Positions 1-11,413 of a stretch of 64,000 nucleotides of DNA are shown piece after piece. The stretch's first letter is position 1. Every line of letters starts with the position of its first letter. The DNA lies in assembly GCA_013115135.1 (NCBI GenBank), contig JABANP010000027.1:1-64000 (forward strand). Reading direction: 5' to 3'. The position numbers and the translations under genes are program-made. This DNA is from Perkinsus olseni. Its lineage: Eukaryota; Perkinsozoa; Perkinsida; Perkinsidae. The notes below the pieces were generated by a model. It ran no database searches, was not told the DNA's origin, and saw nothing but the letters and a program-made list of their open reading frames with translations.

Positions 1-74
1 CTTCACTCACTAGCTGACAGTAAAATAGTTGAACACGATACTAACTTCAAGACCGAGGCCTTGTACATGCAGAT

Positions 75-581
75 TCAATCCTCAGTAGAGCCATAGTTTA
101 GCGACCGACTGTCTACTATTCCATCTCCTTCGGTATTGCTATGGGAGCCAATCGCCTTCAGTTCATCAGCCTGGCTAACCAACAGCACCCCCATCACGGC
201 AATGAGAGTCCCCCCACAGGCCAGTATGGGCGGAGCGTAGTACTGTGTCTTTGCCACGATTGAATGCACTACGAAGAGCGGCCCGAGGCCAAAGCTTCAA
301 GACGCTACACAAACGCAAAGAGCTACCACGAGGAACAGGGAAGGTCGATCGGCGTAGAGGAAGTGGACCAGGCAGGAGAGGGACAATATTTGTGCAACCG
401 TCACTCCTATAACGATATACCGGAATCTACAGTCGACAGGGGAGGGGGAAGAGCATATAGAGTTTGTATGGTCGTGAGTGAAGTCGCAGAGAACAGCGGT
501 GATGGCGAGAGCGGCAGCCAGGAAGAGGTAGAAGAGACCAAGCCGTATACGAGCCGAAGTGGGACGGGTAGTGCTGGACAT
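75..581 (-). pseudogene. 4TM membrane protein with an in-frame TGA
   Basis: Most 5' member of a tandem minus-strand family of small four-pass membrane proteins; function unknown. The reading frame starts at the ATG at 581 (MSSTTRPTSARIRLG). It has hydrophobic segments at about residues 12-33, 53-75, 79-105 and 115-138, and a cysteine-bearing loop between segments 1 and 2. A TGA at 299-297 interrupts segment 3, but the same frame then stays open (SFGLGPLFVV...) through a fourth hydrophobic segment to a stop at 75. Total length with the stop ignored is about 169 codons, close to two of its neighbours (173 and 149). That argues for one gene with a single nonsense codon rather than two genes. A sequencing error, a real pseudogene or stop readthrough are all possible. 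No canonical intron removes the TGA cleanly. Confidence 0.55.
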
Positions 582-841
582 AAGAAGCGACCCTCCGTAG
601 GTCGTTCGGCTGAGAGTCTCAAAACTGCCTCCTGAAGCACCCTCGCCTCCTCACTGCGAAACAACGCAAAATCTTTCAAGGGTTCATGGGATACACCTTG
701 TAAATTTGCTGATGCTTTCTCCAGTTGAGTTGACGACTAGTTCTTCTACCTAAAATTGGGGCAATAACAACCTTTCAATAGGGCGGCCTACGTTCTCACG
801 GCTCGGTTAATTCCCCTGGCGACTAAGCAGCTGCTGGTATT

Positions 842-1411
842 CTAGACTGTCCTTCTCCTCTTCCTCTTTGTACTTATCAAAGAACTCTTCCACGTCGCTC
901 CTTCAACCTCGCCATCGTCCTCATCGACGTCGCCGTAGACTTCAAGCCATCCTTCATACGACATAGCGTCGGCAGAGCACATGATGAGCATGGCGGCGAC
1001 CGACGCTAAGATACCCGCAGCAGCGCCGATCGCCGTATTGAAGACCGGGGCTGTCGGGACCTTGTCGCTCTCGGTGGCGAGGAGGCCACTAAGCACAGCC
1101 ACACCGACTCCGCAGAGAGCCAGGATGATGCACAGAAAGACAACTCCAGTCCGAGCCAGTCCTGACCTCTTCTCACTGGACAACCAAACCAAAGTCGCCA
1201 GAAGGACTGCAGCGACGCCGATAGACACGGCCATAGCGGTAAGGAGGAGGCCGACTTGACAGTTGATGTTGCCAGAGGCGCCCTCTCCGTTGCAGTAGTC
1301 AACACCTTTCAGGAACTTGTTACTAAGTACTGCGGCGACGGCCGAGCCAATCATGGCCAACAATGCTAATGCCAGACCCGCCTTATACTGTGCTGTCGTG
1401 GGGATGGCCAT
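842..1411 (-). CDS. four-transmembrane protein, tandem family member
   Basis: Single-exon gene of 189 codons from the ATG at 1411 (MAIPTTAQYKAGLALAL) to TAG at 842. Four strongly hydrophobic segments are visible (about residues 10-30, 53-78, 87-110, 128-147). The loop between segments 1 and 2 carries two cysteines (YCNGEGASGNINC). The tail is acidic, then very basic (TKRKRRRTV), so it probably faces the cytosol. The N-terminal pattern Y-(K/x)-(A/L)-G-(L/M)-A is shared with the genes at 1584 and 2339, showing tandem duplication. Topology resembles tetraspanin- or claudin-size proteins, but no CCG or W-GLW-C-C motif is present, so no family is assigned. Confidence 0.7.
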   Translation of the reverse strand: MAIPTTAQYKAGLALALLAMIGSAVAAVLSNKFLKGVDYCNGEGASGNINCQVGLLLTAMAVSIGVAAVLLATLVWLSSEKRSGLARTGVVFLCIILALCGVGVAVLSGLLATESDKVPTAPVFNTAIGAAAGILASVAAMLIMCSADAMSYEGWLEVYGDVDEDDGEVEGATWKSSLISTKRKRRRTV

Positions 1412-1583
1412 GAGCAACCGAACTGAGCTGGAACTCGTGCAACGCCATGATCAACCTAAGATACACCAGTAAGAATCTTCAGCCCACTAACATTCTTGTC
1501 AACTCAACCCCGCCAATTCACCGAGTTATCTCAACAGAGGGGCATGTACGCTAACAGTCATGCTGTAATGTCAACTTGAAGAC

Positions 1584-2105
1584 CTATGCGCTGGCATAGA
1601 CCAACCCTTGAGGTCTCAACTGAGCAGCCTCGTCACTATTTTTGGACTGTCTAGACTCCGGTGCCAGTACGAAGAGGAAGGCACTGACGATGATGAACAC
1701 GCCACCCACGCAGCCAATGATCTTCGACCATACAGCCTGGTCAATCACGCACCCGCCCGGCACGATGAGGATGCCTACGATCTGGCCGACAGCGAAGCCG
1801 ATCATGCCGACGCCGCCGAGGGCAGGGATGACACGAGAGAGGCCTTTCCTGCGTTCAACGCGTACGATGACCAGGGCAAGGGTGACGATGAGCATCAGCA
1901 GCTGCAGGCCGATCATGAAGCTTTGGAAGGCGATGGCATCGCACTGTATATCGCCTAATGGCTGATTCAGACGAGCTCTCCTGACGATCTCGAGGGCCAC
2001 CTTGCTGCGATAGACGGCGTTGGCGAGCCAGGAGAGGACCTGACCGCATATGCCGATGGCCATGGCGGCCTTGAATTGACCAGAGTAGGCGGCGAGGGAT
2101 TTCAT
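1584..2105 (-). CDS. four-transmembrane protein, tandem family member
   Basis: Intronless frame of 173 codons from the ATG at 2105 (MKSLAAYSGQFKAAMAIG). Four hydrophobic segments lie near residues 12-30, 60-80, 92-115 and 125-148. A loop between segments 1 and 2 has one cysteine (GDIQCDAIAF), and the C-terminal tail is short and polar. The start aligns with the neighbouring paralogs (MRGLEEYSSAFKLGMAL at 2788; MAIPTTAQYKAGLALAL at 1411), which supports the chosen ATG. The plus-strand frames over this region are shadows. Function is unknown; co-linear tandem paralogs suggest a lineage-specific surface or membrane family. Confidence 0.7.
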   Translation of the reverse strand: MKSLAAYSGQFKAAMAIGICGQVLSWLANAVYRSKVALEIVRRARLNQPLGDIQCDAIAFQSFMIGLQLLMLIVTLALVIVRVERRKGLSRVIPALGGVGMIGFAVGQIVGILIVPGGCVIDQAVWSKIIGCVGGVFIIVSAFLFVLAPESRQSKNSDEAAQLRPQGLVYASA

Positions 2106-2338
2106 TGGAGTGGAAGGGGCTTGATAAAAGGGACCTGATCAGTAGGGGAGGTGGTCAGGCGCACGTCGGATGTCGGCGTTCGGGGATGCATGCGATACAT
2201 AGACAAGGCGCCATTCACAAATTTCGACCTGTTGGAGTCCTGTGCATTGGGAACGCAGCGAAATGGCGATGACAGTGAACGTAACACTCTACAAGAGCTT
2301 GGCCAGAAGGCCTTAAAACAAAGTGCGGAAAAGAGAAG

Positions 2339-2788
2339 TCACACAGTGGAGGAAGTGAGGCCTGCTCTGACCTCCGCGTCACCGTCGTAATCGGCCTTAG
2401 GAACAGTCACCCTGGTTTCAGGTGCCGATAAAAGAAGGCCAGAACCGATGACGAGGAGTACAGAGCCGGAAGGGCCCACCACGGGCGTCCAGGCGGGAAT
2501 GCCAGTGTGACTGTACTTGAGGTGAAGCCGGACCACCTGGGCTATGTTGAGGACGGCCGGAACAGCGATGGTGATGCAGATAGCGATGAGCAACCAGTTA
2601 GAGATGCCTTGACGACCTTCTGCTTGCACGATGATGAGGGTAATGCCTGTCGCGATGAGAACGACGTCAACGGCCATGAGGACGTGCTGTATGGTTGTGA
2701 TCGCGGCAGACCACTGGAGGACCAGGCCGATGATACAGAGGGCCATGCCGAGCTTGAAGGCAGATGAGTACTCTTCGAGGCCACGCAT
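2339..2788 (-). CDS. four-transmembrane protein, tandem family member
   Basis: Intronless frame of 149 codons. The start was set at the ATG at 2788 (MRGLEEYSSAFKLGMAL) because it aligns with the starts of the paralogs at 2105 and 1411; the frame is open further upstream but only with non-ATG codons. Four hydrophobic segments lie near residues 11-30, 34-52, 62-85 and 105-125. A short polar tail ends in SSTV. It is divergently arranged with the MORN gene that begins 160 bp away on the other strand, so the intervening sequence probably holds both promoters. No known family recognised. Confidence 0.65.
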   Translation of the reverse strand: MRGLEEYSSAFKLGMALCIIGLVLQWSAAITTIQHVLMAVDVVLIATGITLIIVQAEGRQGISNWLLIAICITIAVPAVLNIAQVVRLHLKYSHTGIPAWTPVVGPSGSVLLVIGSGLLLSAPETRVTVPKADYDGDAEVRAGLTSSTV

Positions 2789-2947
2789 GAAGGCAAGGCA
2801 GAGACGACGAGACTTGCTACGATCAGTGCGGGGTGGAGCAAATCTCGCGACTTGCACGTCATCTTGCTCACTTGCATTTCCTCAATGCTCAAATTCCGCT
2901 GACTTCACGCAGTAGCACCGTTTGGTTTTCTGCCCGGTTTGCATCGA

Positions 2948-5288
2948 ATGCAGGAATTAATGGCAGACTGCGGTAACGCGTACAACGGCGGGATAAAGGA
3001 CGGCCTCTTCCACGGCAAAGGTAGCGTTGCGGCGTTCGGTACGGGCCACGGCAGGGCCGGTGTAGGTACCCTAATATACCAGGGCAATGAAAAGTACGAA
3101 GGCGATTGGGTGTATGGCAAGCGGGAAGGCCACGGTCGATTCACGTAGGAGGATGAGGCCAGCTGCCGTTATTATGGAGGCCCGAGGTTAGGTACAGCGA
3201 CGGCGCTGTGTATGATGGCCAGTGGGTGGACGACCACATCCAGGGTTATGGGGTAGGGGGAGAAGGGGTCGGTTGTTGGAGTGTGGAGGTCTTGGCGAGT
3301 TTAGGTCAGCCATTTTGCCTCGGGTAATTCGTACGAAGGGAACTGGGAAAACGGCCGCATCAACGGCACCGGCAAGCTGAAGTACAACAACGGGGATGTA
3401 TATGAAGGCGAATGGCATGTAGTACAGGATGGCCGGCTAGGATGGTGTAGTGGTTAGATTGGCGGCTTTCCATTGGATTGATATCTGGTTCGATTCTCGT
3501 GCTCTGTGGTACATATGCTGCCTCTTTTCAGGACGGTAAAATGCACGGGCACGGCGTCTATCGCTACGCTGAGGGCGACGTGTAATAAGGGAACGACCTC
3601 GTGAAGATTCTCAGCAACTCAACTCTGTAGGTACGATGGTGAGTGGCGAGAGGATAAGAGGCACGGCAAGGGAACTGTCACCTACGTGTCGGCCAAGGGA
3701 CAGGTACGCGAGAGATTTCCCCAGCTCATGTGAATGTTTATTCCATCAGGTCGTCGAGAAGTACGAAGGTGATTGGGTAAACGGGAAGATGCAGGGCCAA
3801 GGCACTTACCATGTAATTGGGATTCGCTTCTGTTGTCGAGTAGGAGGCTTGTCGCTTGTAGTACGCTGATGGCGGCGTCTACAAGGGTGACTGGGTAGAT
3901 GGCAAGATGTGCGGCAAGGGTGTCTACACCTTTCCCAATGGCAACCGATATGAGGGTAATAACGTTGCGCTGGGACTTGGTGGATGATGCAAAGTGTAGT
4001 CAGTGCCTATAATAGTGGAAGTACCATCACGCCTCCCTAGATATGGAAGTGTGTGGTCGTCTAAGTCCCTCAACGGCTTAAAATAGAACTACTGTGATTA
4101 TAGCGATGAGAGAGTTCGGTATTGTGAGAAAGTTGGTAGGAAGCGTCGCCTTTGGTGGCTCTCTCCGTACTGTTGTTAGTGTGTGGTCATAGATCATTAA
4201 TTTTCACTGAGTCCCGGGTGGGGTGTAAGTTGCCGGTTGGGGCGAGTTTGTAGTTATACTTGATAATTCGTTGCTGAACTGATGTAAATGCCAAAGACCA
4301 CAGACCGTTCAGTTGTATGAGCTTTTAGGACAATGGGTCGACGATTTGAAGGAGGGTTACGGCGTTCTCACGTACACCAATGGTGAACGGTATGAGGGAT
4401 ACTGGAAGCAGGATAAGGTGATTCCTTTTACGCGGATCAACGAAATCGACAGAGCTGTTTCTGCAGGTGCACGGTAAAGGCACTTTAGTGTACACGTACG
4501 GTGACAAGTACGTTGGTGACTGGATGGACGCTAAGAAACATGGAGAGGGCGAGCTCATCTACTCCAACGGCGATAAGTGAGGACAGATTATTCAGAAAAC
4601 AGGAGGGACATTATTTGGCATTGGCTCAGGTTCAAAGGTCAATGGGTGGATGATAGAGCTTGCGGGTACGGAGTTTTTGTGTATGCTAATGGCAACAAGT
4701 ATGAAGGACAATGGCAGGATGATAAGAGGCATGGTAGTGCGGCGCTGGGAGGGCGGTATCTTTTCGTGACTCGTGGTCGGACGCGAACTCGGATACCTAA
4801 GGCGATTCCGATTCCGCTGTGTAGGTGGTCTGATGGTGATTTTCGGCGCAGATTTCGTATAGGAGTTATAGAATTTCGTGGCGAGTGACTTTTCTGCTCG
4901 ACATTTACAACGGGGAATCGTTCACACCGTGGTTGCTTACTCTCTTTCATCTACAACAATCTAAAAAAAGTGGCAGCCCGTTATTTAATGGTCGAAAGTT
5001 CTGTACTCGGCCCTTTTCCGGATCCTTTCCAAATGGCATATTCGGTCGGACTATGTCATCGTAGCTTTAGCTCGTAGAGATGCGAAACTGCTCGTTTCAG
5101 GTCGTGGCCTGTTCACCTGCGCTGAGGACGGTAGTAGTTACGAAGGTGAGTTTGCATTTGGCCGGAGAGAGGGCAGGTAATAGCTGCTAGAATTGCCGTG
5201 CTTCGCTCCGCTGCAATCGTTTGTCATTTTTAGGGGTATCTTGCAATTCAGTAGCGGACATGTTCTATCTGGAATATGGAGGTACTAA
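2948..5288 (+). CDS. MORN-repeat protein (12 exons)
   Basis: A chain of at least 13 MORN repeats (YEGxWxxGxxxGxGxxxxxxGxxY). Such proteins bind membranes or act as cytoskeletal scaffolds, and are common in alveolates. Exons by splice signal and phase: 2948-3144, 3192-3252, 3305-3418, 3532-3581, 3631-3713, 3750-3812, 3862-3955, 4329-4417, 4467-4576, 4630-4733, 5101-5176 and 5234 to about 5288. Every junction keeps the MORN register, for example [24 protein letters not shown] and [14 protein letters not shown]. The start is the first ATG (MQELMADCG); MADCG nine bases later is an alternative. The terminus is uncertain: frame 12 stops at 5288, or a donor at 5282 joins exon material near 5492. No kinase or SET domain is attached in the part seen. 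Intron 3 holds a tRNA-like element and intron 11 holds the GCTTCGCTCCGC motif. Confidence 0.85.
3438..3512 (+). repeat. tRNA-like element in MORN intron 3
   Basis: Within the 3419-3531 intron there is an A-box-like word (TGGTGTAGTGG, about 3443) and a B-box-like word (GGTTCGATTCT, about 3487) spaced as in a tRNA, but no clean cloverleaf with paired acceptor ends. It is read as a tRNA-derived or SINE-head fragment rather than a functional tRNA gene. Confidence 0.5.
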
Positions 5289-6333
5289 ATGGATCGCCTG
5301 TCGGTCTGGCTCCTAGTGATCTGACATCTCGCATTCCGTGAACAGTATCAAACAAGAATTCACTGCCATCTTACTTTAATGTTGACGAACAGGAGGGATC
5401 ATTTATGCTCATTCATTTGCCTTCACTGTATCGGTATGGCAGTATGTTTGAGATCTCGCTCGGGCGATTGTATTAAATATTGTTCTTATAGATGAGGGAA
5501 TGGACTGCATCGACGTGCCCTGCGCTGGATTTGTGTATGTCAGGCATGGCGAGCTGACTCAAGTGACGGACTTTGAATTCGCGGAGAATTCCCCGTGGAA
5601 GAATCCTGATATCTGAGTATAGGAGTATCTTTCCAGTTCATCATCATCAACAACATCTGCTCCGTTGAGTATCTTTGTGCATGCGTGCTGATTATTTGCG
5701 GTGATTATTATTGATGAAGACGATGCTGTTCCTGTAGTTTTATAGTTAAAGACTTGGCGCTAGTGTGTACTTCTGTGTGTTGCCTCATGAGTTGTTAATG
5801 AAAAAAGGCGGAGCGAAACTGATGGGGATCGAGTGTTGATCGACCATGGGGCCAGTTGCTGGTTGGGAGGTACTTGGAAGGGGCAGCGGGTGATACAACC
5901 TGGCACTGGTGAGTCGGTTGAATGAAGCTTATAGAAGGCCTTCTTTCTAAAGGGACATGGGGAACGAGTCGGTGGGGTTTGGGGAGAAGGCTTGGCTGGG
6001 TTGAGGGAGCAAGTTGTGAGCACAGGGCAAATTCTCGTCATTCGGATCCGACTTTCTCCAGGGCAGCCTGTATTGGAGGATAGCGGAGGGGTATGGAGCA
6101 CCAACTCCGCTAGAACTTCTACCATCCTCGGCAATCATGACCCCGAGATTATCAGCGCTCGCCTAGACCATATGATTCGAAGACGCGCTTATTGTGGCCA
6201 ACGAAGTACTTCTTTGTCTTGTCGTTGTTAATGTCTTCTTCATCATCATCACCTCCAGCATCACCAGTAGCCGCTACGCCCTAAGTCATTCGGCTACGTC
6301 GAGCGGGGCAATCCGCGCACGCCAGGAGCGGTG
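5289..6333. other. intergenic; possible extra exon at 5492-5617
   Basis: No confident gene. An open stretch at about 5493-5617 (EGMDCIDVPCAGFVYVRHGE...) ends in TGA and looks protein-like. It could be a further 3' exon of the MORN gene or part of an unseen gene, but its phase does not join exon 12 without a stop. A truncated copy of the GGCGGAGCGAA motif lies at about 5806. The opposing frames at 5760-6230 look like mutual shadows. Confidence 0.4.
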
Positions 6334-9300
6334 ATGGGCATGGAGACCAAGTTGGCGGAGGCACTTGATAACGAGTGGAAGAGGACGGAAGAATGTCGGG
6401 AGAAAGAGAAGGAAAATGAGCGGTTGCGAAAGAGGTTATTTTTCTGGGAAAGGATCGTGTGCCTCGTCTTCCGTCGGATTTGATGTTAACGAATAAGGTC
6501 ATCCGGAATTTACAGAATTTCGGGAACACTGGCGAACTTCACGATATTTTTGGGGTTCTTCGCCAATGCCTGTGATGAGTTTTGAGCTGAAAATTCTAAT
6601 TTTCATCGTCCTCCCTGAAACCCGCATATTATGGCACGAATAAGAGCTCATCGCAGAAAATCCGTGAATTGCACCGTATGAGGAAAAGAGGGAATACCAT
6701 CGCTCTCGGGTACCGAATCATCATCTAGTTTTGCCGTTGCGGTGGTCGGAGGCAAGTAGCTCAGCGAGGAGCCATCTGTTACCCTCCGGTGGCGGCTCGC
6801 TTAGGACATCCTAGGCATGGTACCATTTCCAGGGTCGAAAAGATGCGGTATAGGTCCGCGGAGCTGCATCCTGTGTGAATCTTTCGGAGGCTCATTGGTC
6901 GCATCTTAGTCGTAGTAGCGATTTATGCGATGAGCTCCTGGGACTGCGACTGCGTTAGTCGTGGGTATGCTCAACTGGCTGGTGGGCTGGTGAAATCGGG
7001 AGTGGCCGCGAAGTGATTTTGTAGAGTTTGTTGTTGATTTGATAGGGTGAAGGAACTCGAAGGCGAATTAGAGCGAGACCGGTTACTGGGCGGCGTCGGG
7101 GGTGATGGAGCTGATGCCAAGGACATGATGAGGGCGATAAGATCTCTCGAGGAGCAAGTGGGTTTGGACTTTTCTGGCTTCTGGTGGCGTCAGAGAGCGT
7201 GGTTTGATGGCGGGCCTGCGAAGTTGTAGCGTCCGGGATGGCAGGTGGAGGATTGGAAGGACAAGGAAGTCGAGTGGGTGACGAAGAGGGAAGAATTAGA
7301 GAGGGAAAAAGAGAAAACCGACGCAGAGGCGCAGAGCCTCGCTGATAGGCTGCAGCAAGAGCGACAGAAGAGGCTTAACCAGGAGAGAGTAGAGGAGGAG
7401 TTGAGGACACAGGTGGCACGCTGGTGGAGGGACTGGGATTCGAACCTGCGATCTCCAGAGGCGGTTTGTAGTCCAGCGGCTGACCGACCGGTATTGGTAC
7501 GTCGGGCGCTCAATAGTTGCTAACGTCTCATGGTAAAAATCGTCCTTCCTTCGGCTGTTCTTCCTGCCGCCGCATAGGAGTTGCCTGATCCCTCAGCTCT
7601 CGGCTTCCTGTGTAGATTCTGAAGGTCCACTGTCGATCGGTTTTGCCATGGAATTTGCAGTTTTTCTATCAGTTTTCTCCTCTTGTCCCACCCCATACAT
7701 TCGATAGAGATAGCCCTCCTTTTCAGTGCTGTAAGCTCGAGAAGAAGATATCTGTTATGCGGGAGGAAAACTCGGCGCTCGAGGACGAAAAGCAAATGGT
7801 CAGGACGATGCTCCTTCGTCTTCCTTATTCAAGTCTCTATCAACTCAGGCGATTGAGGGCCACTCGGCCGTCTCTAACAGACTCTATAACGTCCAGGCGG
7901 AACTCGACAGCGCCACCGAAGAGCTTCGGACCAGGAAGAGTCGAGTCTCGGCGACGGGAGCTTGCAGTCTCGAGGCAGAGTTGGAAGGTACCCTACTGGG
8001 GGGTCGGCCGGAGTGACTTCGTAGCCGAAAGGAAGCAACCTGCTGGAGCAAGGCCACTATGTCATTTGGCGGCAGCAGCGTCATTACTCTGCTGTAATTC
8101 CTGTGACTCGGCTGCACTGACATAGTCGCCTCACTTTTGCATATCGCATTTCCTTCGGTGCGAACTGTGTAGGGACAGTTCCAATATACGAGTATCGCAG
8201 GTTCTACGAAGAAGGAGCTGGAGCAACTCAGGATAATGGTACAAAAATTGCAGAGTGAGCTCCGTGCTACGGACAAGGACGCTGTTGCTCGACTGAAGGC
8301 TGAGCTCGGCGTTATGCAGAGCTGGAAGAGTACTGCAGGTGAGCGAGGGCTCCTGGCCAGTGCGGTGGGAGTACGGTCCCCTAGAGTCGGCAAGAAGGCA
8401 AGTGCTGGAAACTATCGCCGAGAGGGATCGGAGAGTGAAGGCTGCGACGGAGGAGCTTCGTCGACAGGAGGACAGGTACGCTAGACGGGATAGCATGATG
8501 GTGATGAGGCAATCCGCTGAGCGGATTCCGCTCAACATCATACAACGGTATCTCGCGGTGTCGTGGTCGCCGGCTCTCTCTACTACCAGGAGGACTGAGT
8601 CGTAGGCGTAGTTCCGTCTAGCCATGAAGTCCGCGGTATTTCCGTAGAGCGTTATCGCGAACCTTAACGGCCCCTTCATAGTGTGGAGTTTACATGAACT
8701 TGCCCATCGACGCCATCAGCTGTCGGGTTTGCCGCGCTCAGGGCTCCGCTGTGAGTAGCGGCTCATATTTTATCGAATTTGCTCCTCCTCTAACGTGCGA
8801 TTACGATTCATCTTCGCTCTGTCAATGACGTTCATTCAACATCATTGTTGAAGTGCTAAGCTCACTGCAATTCTTTGTACGTGTTTGGCCATGAAGGAAG
8901 CCGATAAGACGGGATTCGAAAGCATTTATGTGGCATAAGCGGCTAAGCTCAATCGTTAAGGATAGTATTCGTCATGCATGAGAAGCAGTCGTATCGGTTA
9001 TTCAGCATCACTATTATACAACTAAGCTCGAAATGCCACTCAGACAGCATCACAACCGGAATACTTGTTGACCCTCCGAGAAATCGTCGCTCGACGGTTC
9101 CGGAAACGGGTTACTACCATCAAAACGCTAGTAGCCTGTGATTGGTTCCGGCGAAAAATAGAGGGAGTCCGTTAGCTGAACGAAATTCTTAGAGTGATCA
9201 GCGGTACGGAATCTGAAATTTGTCGAGGTGATTGCACAGATAGTAGGCTTCCTTCTCGCCAGAGGCTACACTGTCTGGTATTTGTTCAGAGTGGAGGCTA

Positions 9301-9797
9301 ATGCGAGCACTCTGTGCATACTGGAGAGATCAGCAAACCGAGTCGAAGCAGCACAGCGTTCGCTTGGAGTGGGCATTGTCACAGGCTGAGAAAGAGAATG
9401 AGTGGTTGAGGGATAAGCTGAAGTCGCAGGAGGACGAAATTGGGACGCTTCAGGAACGGGTCGATTCAAAGTAGACTCTGAGGGCTGTGCCTTGGTCGGA
9501 GTTGTGATGCTGTTCAGGGAGACAAAGCTCGACGTTGATCTTCACGGTGCAGTGAGCGCTCGGATGGATGCGATGTTGAGGTTGGCGGAGGTTGAAGCTG
9601 CAAATGCAGCACTCTCGGAAGTCATCGCGAAGCAGAGACAACGAATAAAGGAGGCCGACGAGATTTGTCACCGCGCCAGGAAACTAGAAATGCTGATGAA
9701 AAGGTCTCGAGCGGCAGGTCATTCTAATTCGAAAGAGCACACAGTCGATGTGGCATGCATCGGCAGCAAAAAACGACGCATATCGTGTCTTGACTAG
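6334..9797 (+). CDS. coiled-coil protein, frameshifted in penultimate exon
   Basis: Nine exons by splice sites and phase: 6334-6434, 7046-7157, 7245-7412, 7727-7798, 7834-7987, 8201-8338, 8385-8475, 9290-9470 and 9518-9797. The start is MGMETKLAEAL. Nearly the whole product is charged heptad-like helix (LEREKEKTDAEAQSLADRL; KKELEQLRIMVQKLQSEL), so a structural or scaffold role is likely. It ends in a basic cluster, SKKRRISCLD. Phase carried from exon 7 demands the frame VEANASTLCILERSAN in exon 8. An extra C at about 9338, absent in the copy at 31.3 kb, throws exon 8 out of frame, so this copy may be damaged or misassembled there. Intron 3 carries a tRNA-like element and intron 7 is unusually long (814 bp). 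Homologous 3' pieces occur at 16.1, 19.8, 20.0 and 31.3 kb. Confidence 0.7.
7423..7490 (-). repeat. tRNA-like element in coiled-coil gene intron
   Basis: Reverse strand of the 7413-7726 intron reads CAGGTTCGAATCCCAGTCCC, a perfect B-box context, preceded by GCTGGACTACAAACC, which resembles an anticodon arm. The D-arm is missing and the acceptor does not pair, so this is a tRNA-derived fragment. Confidence 0.45.
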
Positions 9798-11395
9798 CGC
9801 TTCCTAGTCGAACTGTATTGCGTCACAAGTCATGGCGGCGGCGGGAGGGCGTTTCGCGTAATTCATCACGGAAAAACTGGCGGCGTCGGAGGTTAAATTC
9901 CCGGCCGTTGAAGGCTGTCAGACTCGGTGGTGGATAGACATCTCCAACTCGAGAGCGCTCCCAGGGAGGAAGTCTCAGACTTCAAGTCTGAAGCATGCGT
10001 TCAATAACTGGGCCCGGCAGCGCTGCCAAGGTGAATCTTAGGAGCACTCTTGTACGTGGTCAATGAAGCTAGCTGTTGAAGTAAGAAGAGTCAATATTAG
10101 CTGGCGCCAATAGAGCATATGATAGTTAATGACAGGCTGCCTCTTACTCAGAAGCACCCGATCCACACGCCTACGACTTGAGTGGGAGAATGGCACCCAG
10201 TGGGTGTTGCCACAGAGAATGGGCGGAGCAGGGAGAAGCTGAGGTTGCAGAAGAGTGGCATTGAAACGCTCGAGGAATACGTTGATTCCGAGCAGGTTTC
10301 GAGAGCTGTGCGGTGGTCGTCGTCCTCGCTGCCCTCCGGGTGGACAGGAAGGGAGGCGCGCGCCTGAGATCTGTGTCGATCGGTCGTCGAGTGAACGAGA
10401 GGGAAACGTGCGAAGTCCTGGTCCGACTCGCATCTACTCTGCTCATGACGCTAAGCTGTGGGAAGCTCTGAGTGAACAAGAGCGGGTCAGGGTCTGCGCG
10501 TGAGTAGTTTCAGACCAATTCGGGAGGCGAAGTCCTCCTGGCGGATCTCGAAGGAAGTTCGTGATGTGGGCGCGTGAAAACACATAATGCGTATTCTGTA
10601 CGTATCCCGTATTTCCAATACTTTAAAGCAATGCGTCCACTAGAACTCCACATCGAGTAGCCCTATTGTCGAGTAGCACTGTCATCCCTGACGTGATGGA
10701 CCTGTCTCGCGTACTCCGTGTCGAGAACACTTAAATTACCCTCTACTCCAGGGTTGGTTTCTTGCCTTGCGGTTGCGCATTGGGTATATCCTATCAGCAT
10801 CGTAACGTCATTCACAAGCAATATTCAGCCGTGCCCTTAGCGAGTTGTGTGCCTTAGGTCTTGCTGTTGGCTGCAGATTCACCACTATGAGTAACCCAAC
10901 TCGTTCTGGGGGTCAGAAAATGAGCTGAAAGATCGCCACTTGCTGAAGAGAACTTGTCATCAAGGCATCTCTTTCAGCTTCTTTGAACCTCTCAACTGAT
11001 ATAAACCTTGTATTGAAAAACCCTTCCGAGTCGGGAGGTCCGACGCAGGGTAGTGTGTGAGACACTAGTCAGATGAAATGAACGCTACAAAGTTACAGAG
11101 CCGCTGTTGCGGATGCTCTTGGCACTGTGCCTGGTAGAACAGCACAGCGTAAGCCGAGAGGCAACTGTACTTGGGTACAAAATACCTATGTAAAGATAGA
11201 TCAACATGGCGACCAATAGAAACTCAGCCATACTGCACAGTACTCAAAGTAGAGACCTCACAGCAATGCAGGCAATAGCATCACAGCAGCCGCTGGCCGG
11301 TAGCTGTGCTGCCAAAAGTGGCCCGCCCCGCAACTGGCATACCACTAAGTGGCAACCACTCTGAAACCATATCGCATGAAAAAATACTCAGGAGC
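9798..11395. repeat. older repeat segment, related to 16.24-17.72 kb
   Basis: No gene recognised. The sequence is alignable by eye, with many differences, to about 16.24-17.72 kb. Shared landmarks are the segment around 10300/16300 (GGTTTCGAGAG), the stretch CCCTTCCGAGTCGGGAGG at about 11020/17375, and the phrase before the secreted-protein gene. It appears to be an older duplication extending the near-identical block that follows. Confidence 0.5.
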
Positions 11396-11413
11396 CGCAA
11401 GGAGGTGTTACAA

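Noticed and set aside
297..299. TGA as selenocysteine codon
   Set aside because: It lies in a membrane segment with no Cys in the aligned paralogs; a SECIS element could not be assessed.
5760..6231. Overlapping frames on both strands between the MORN and coiled-coil genes
   Set aside because: Proline/serine-rich shadow of each other, no splice joins and no homologous copies.
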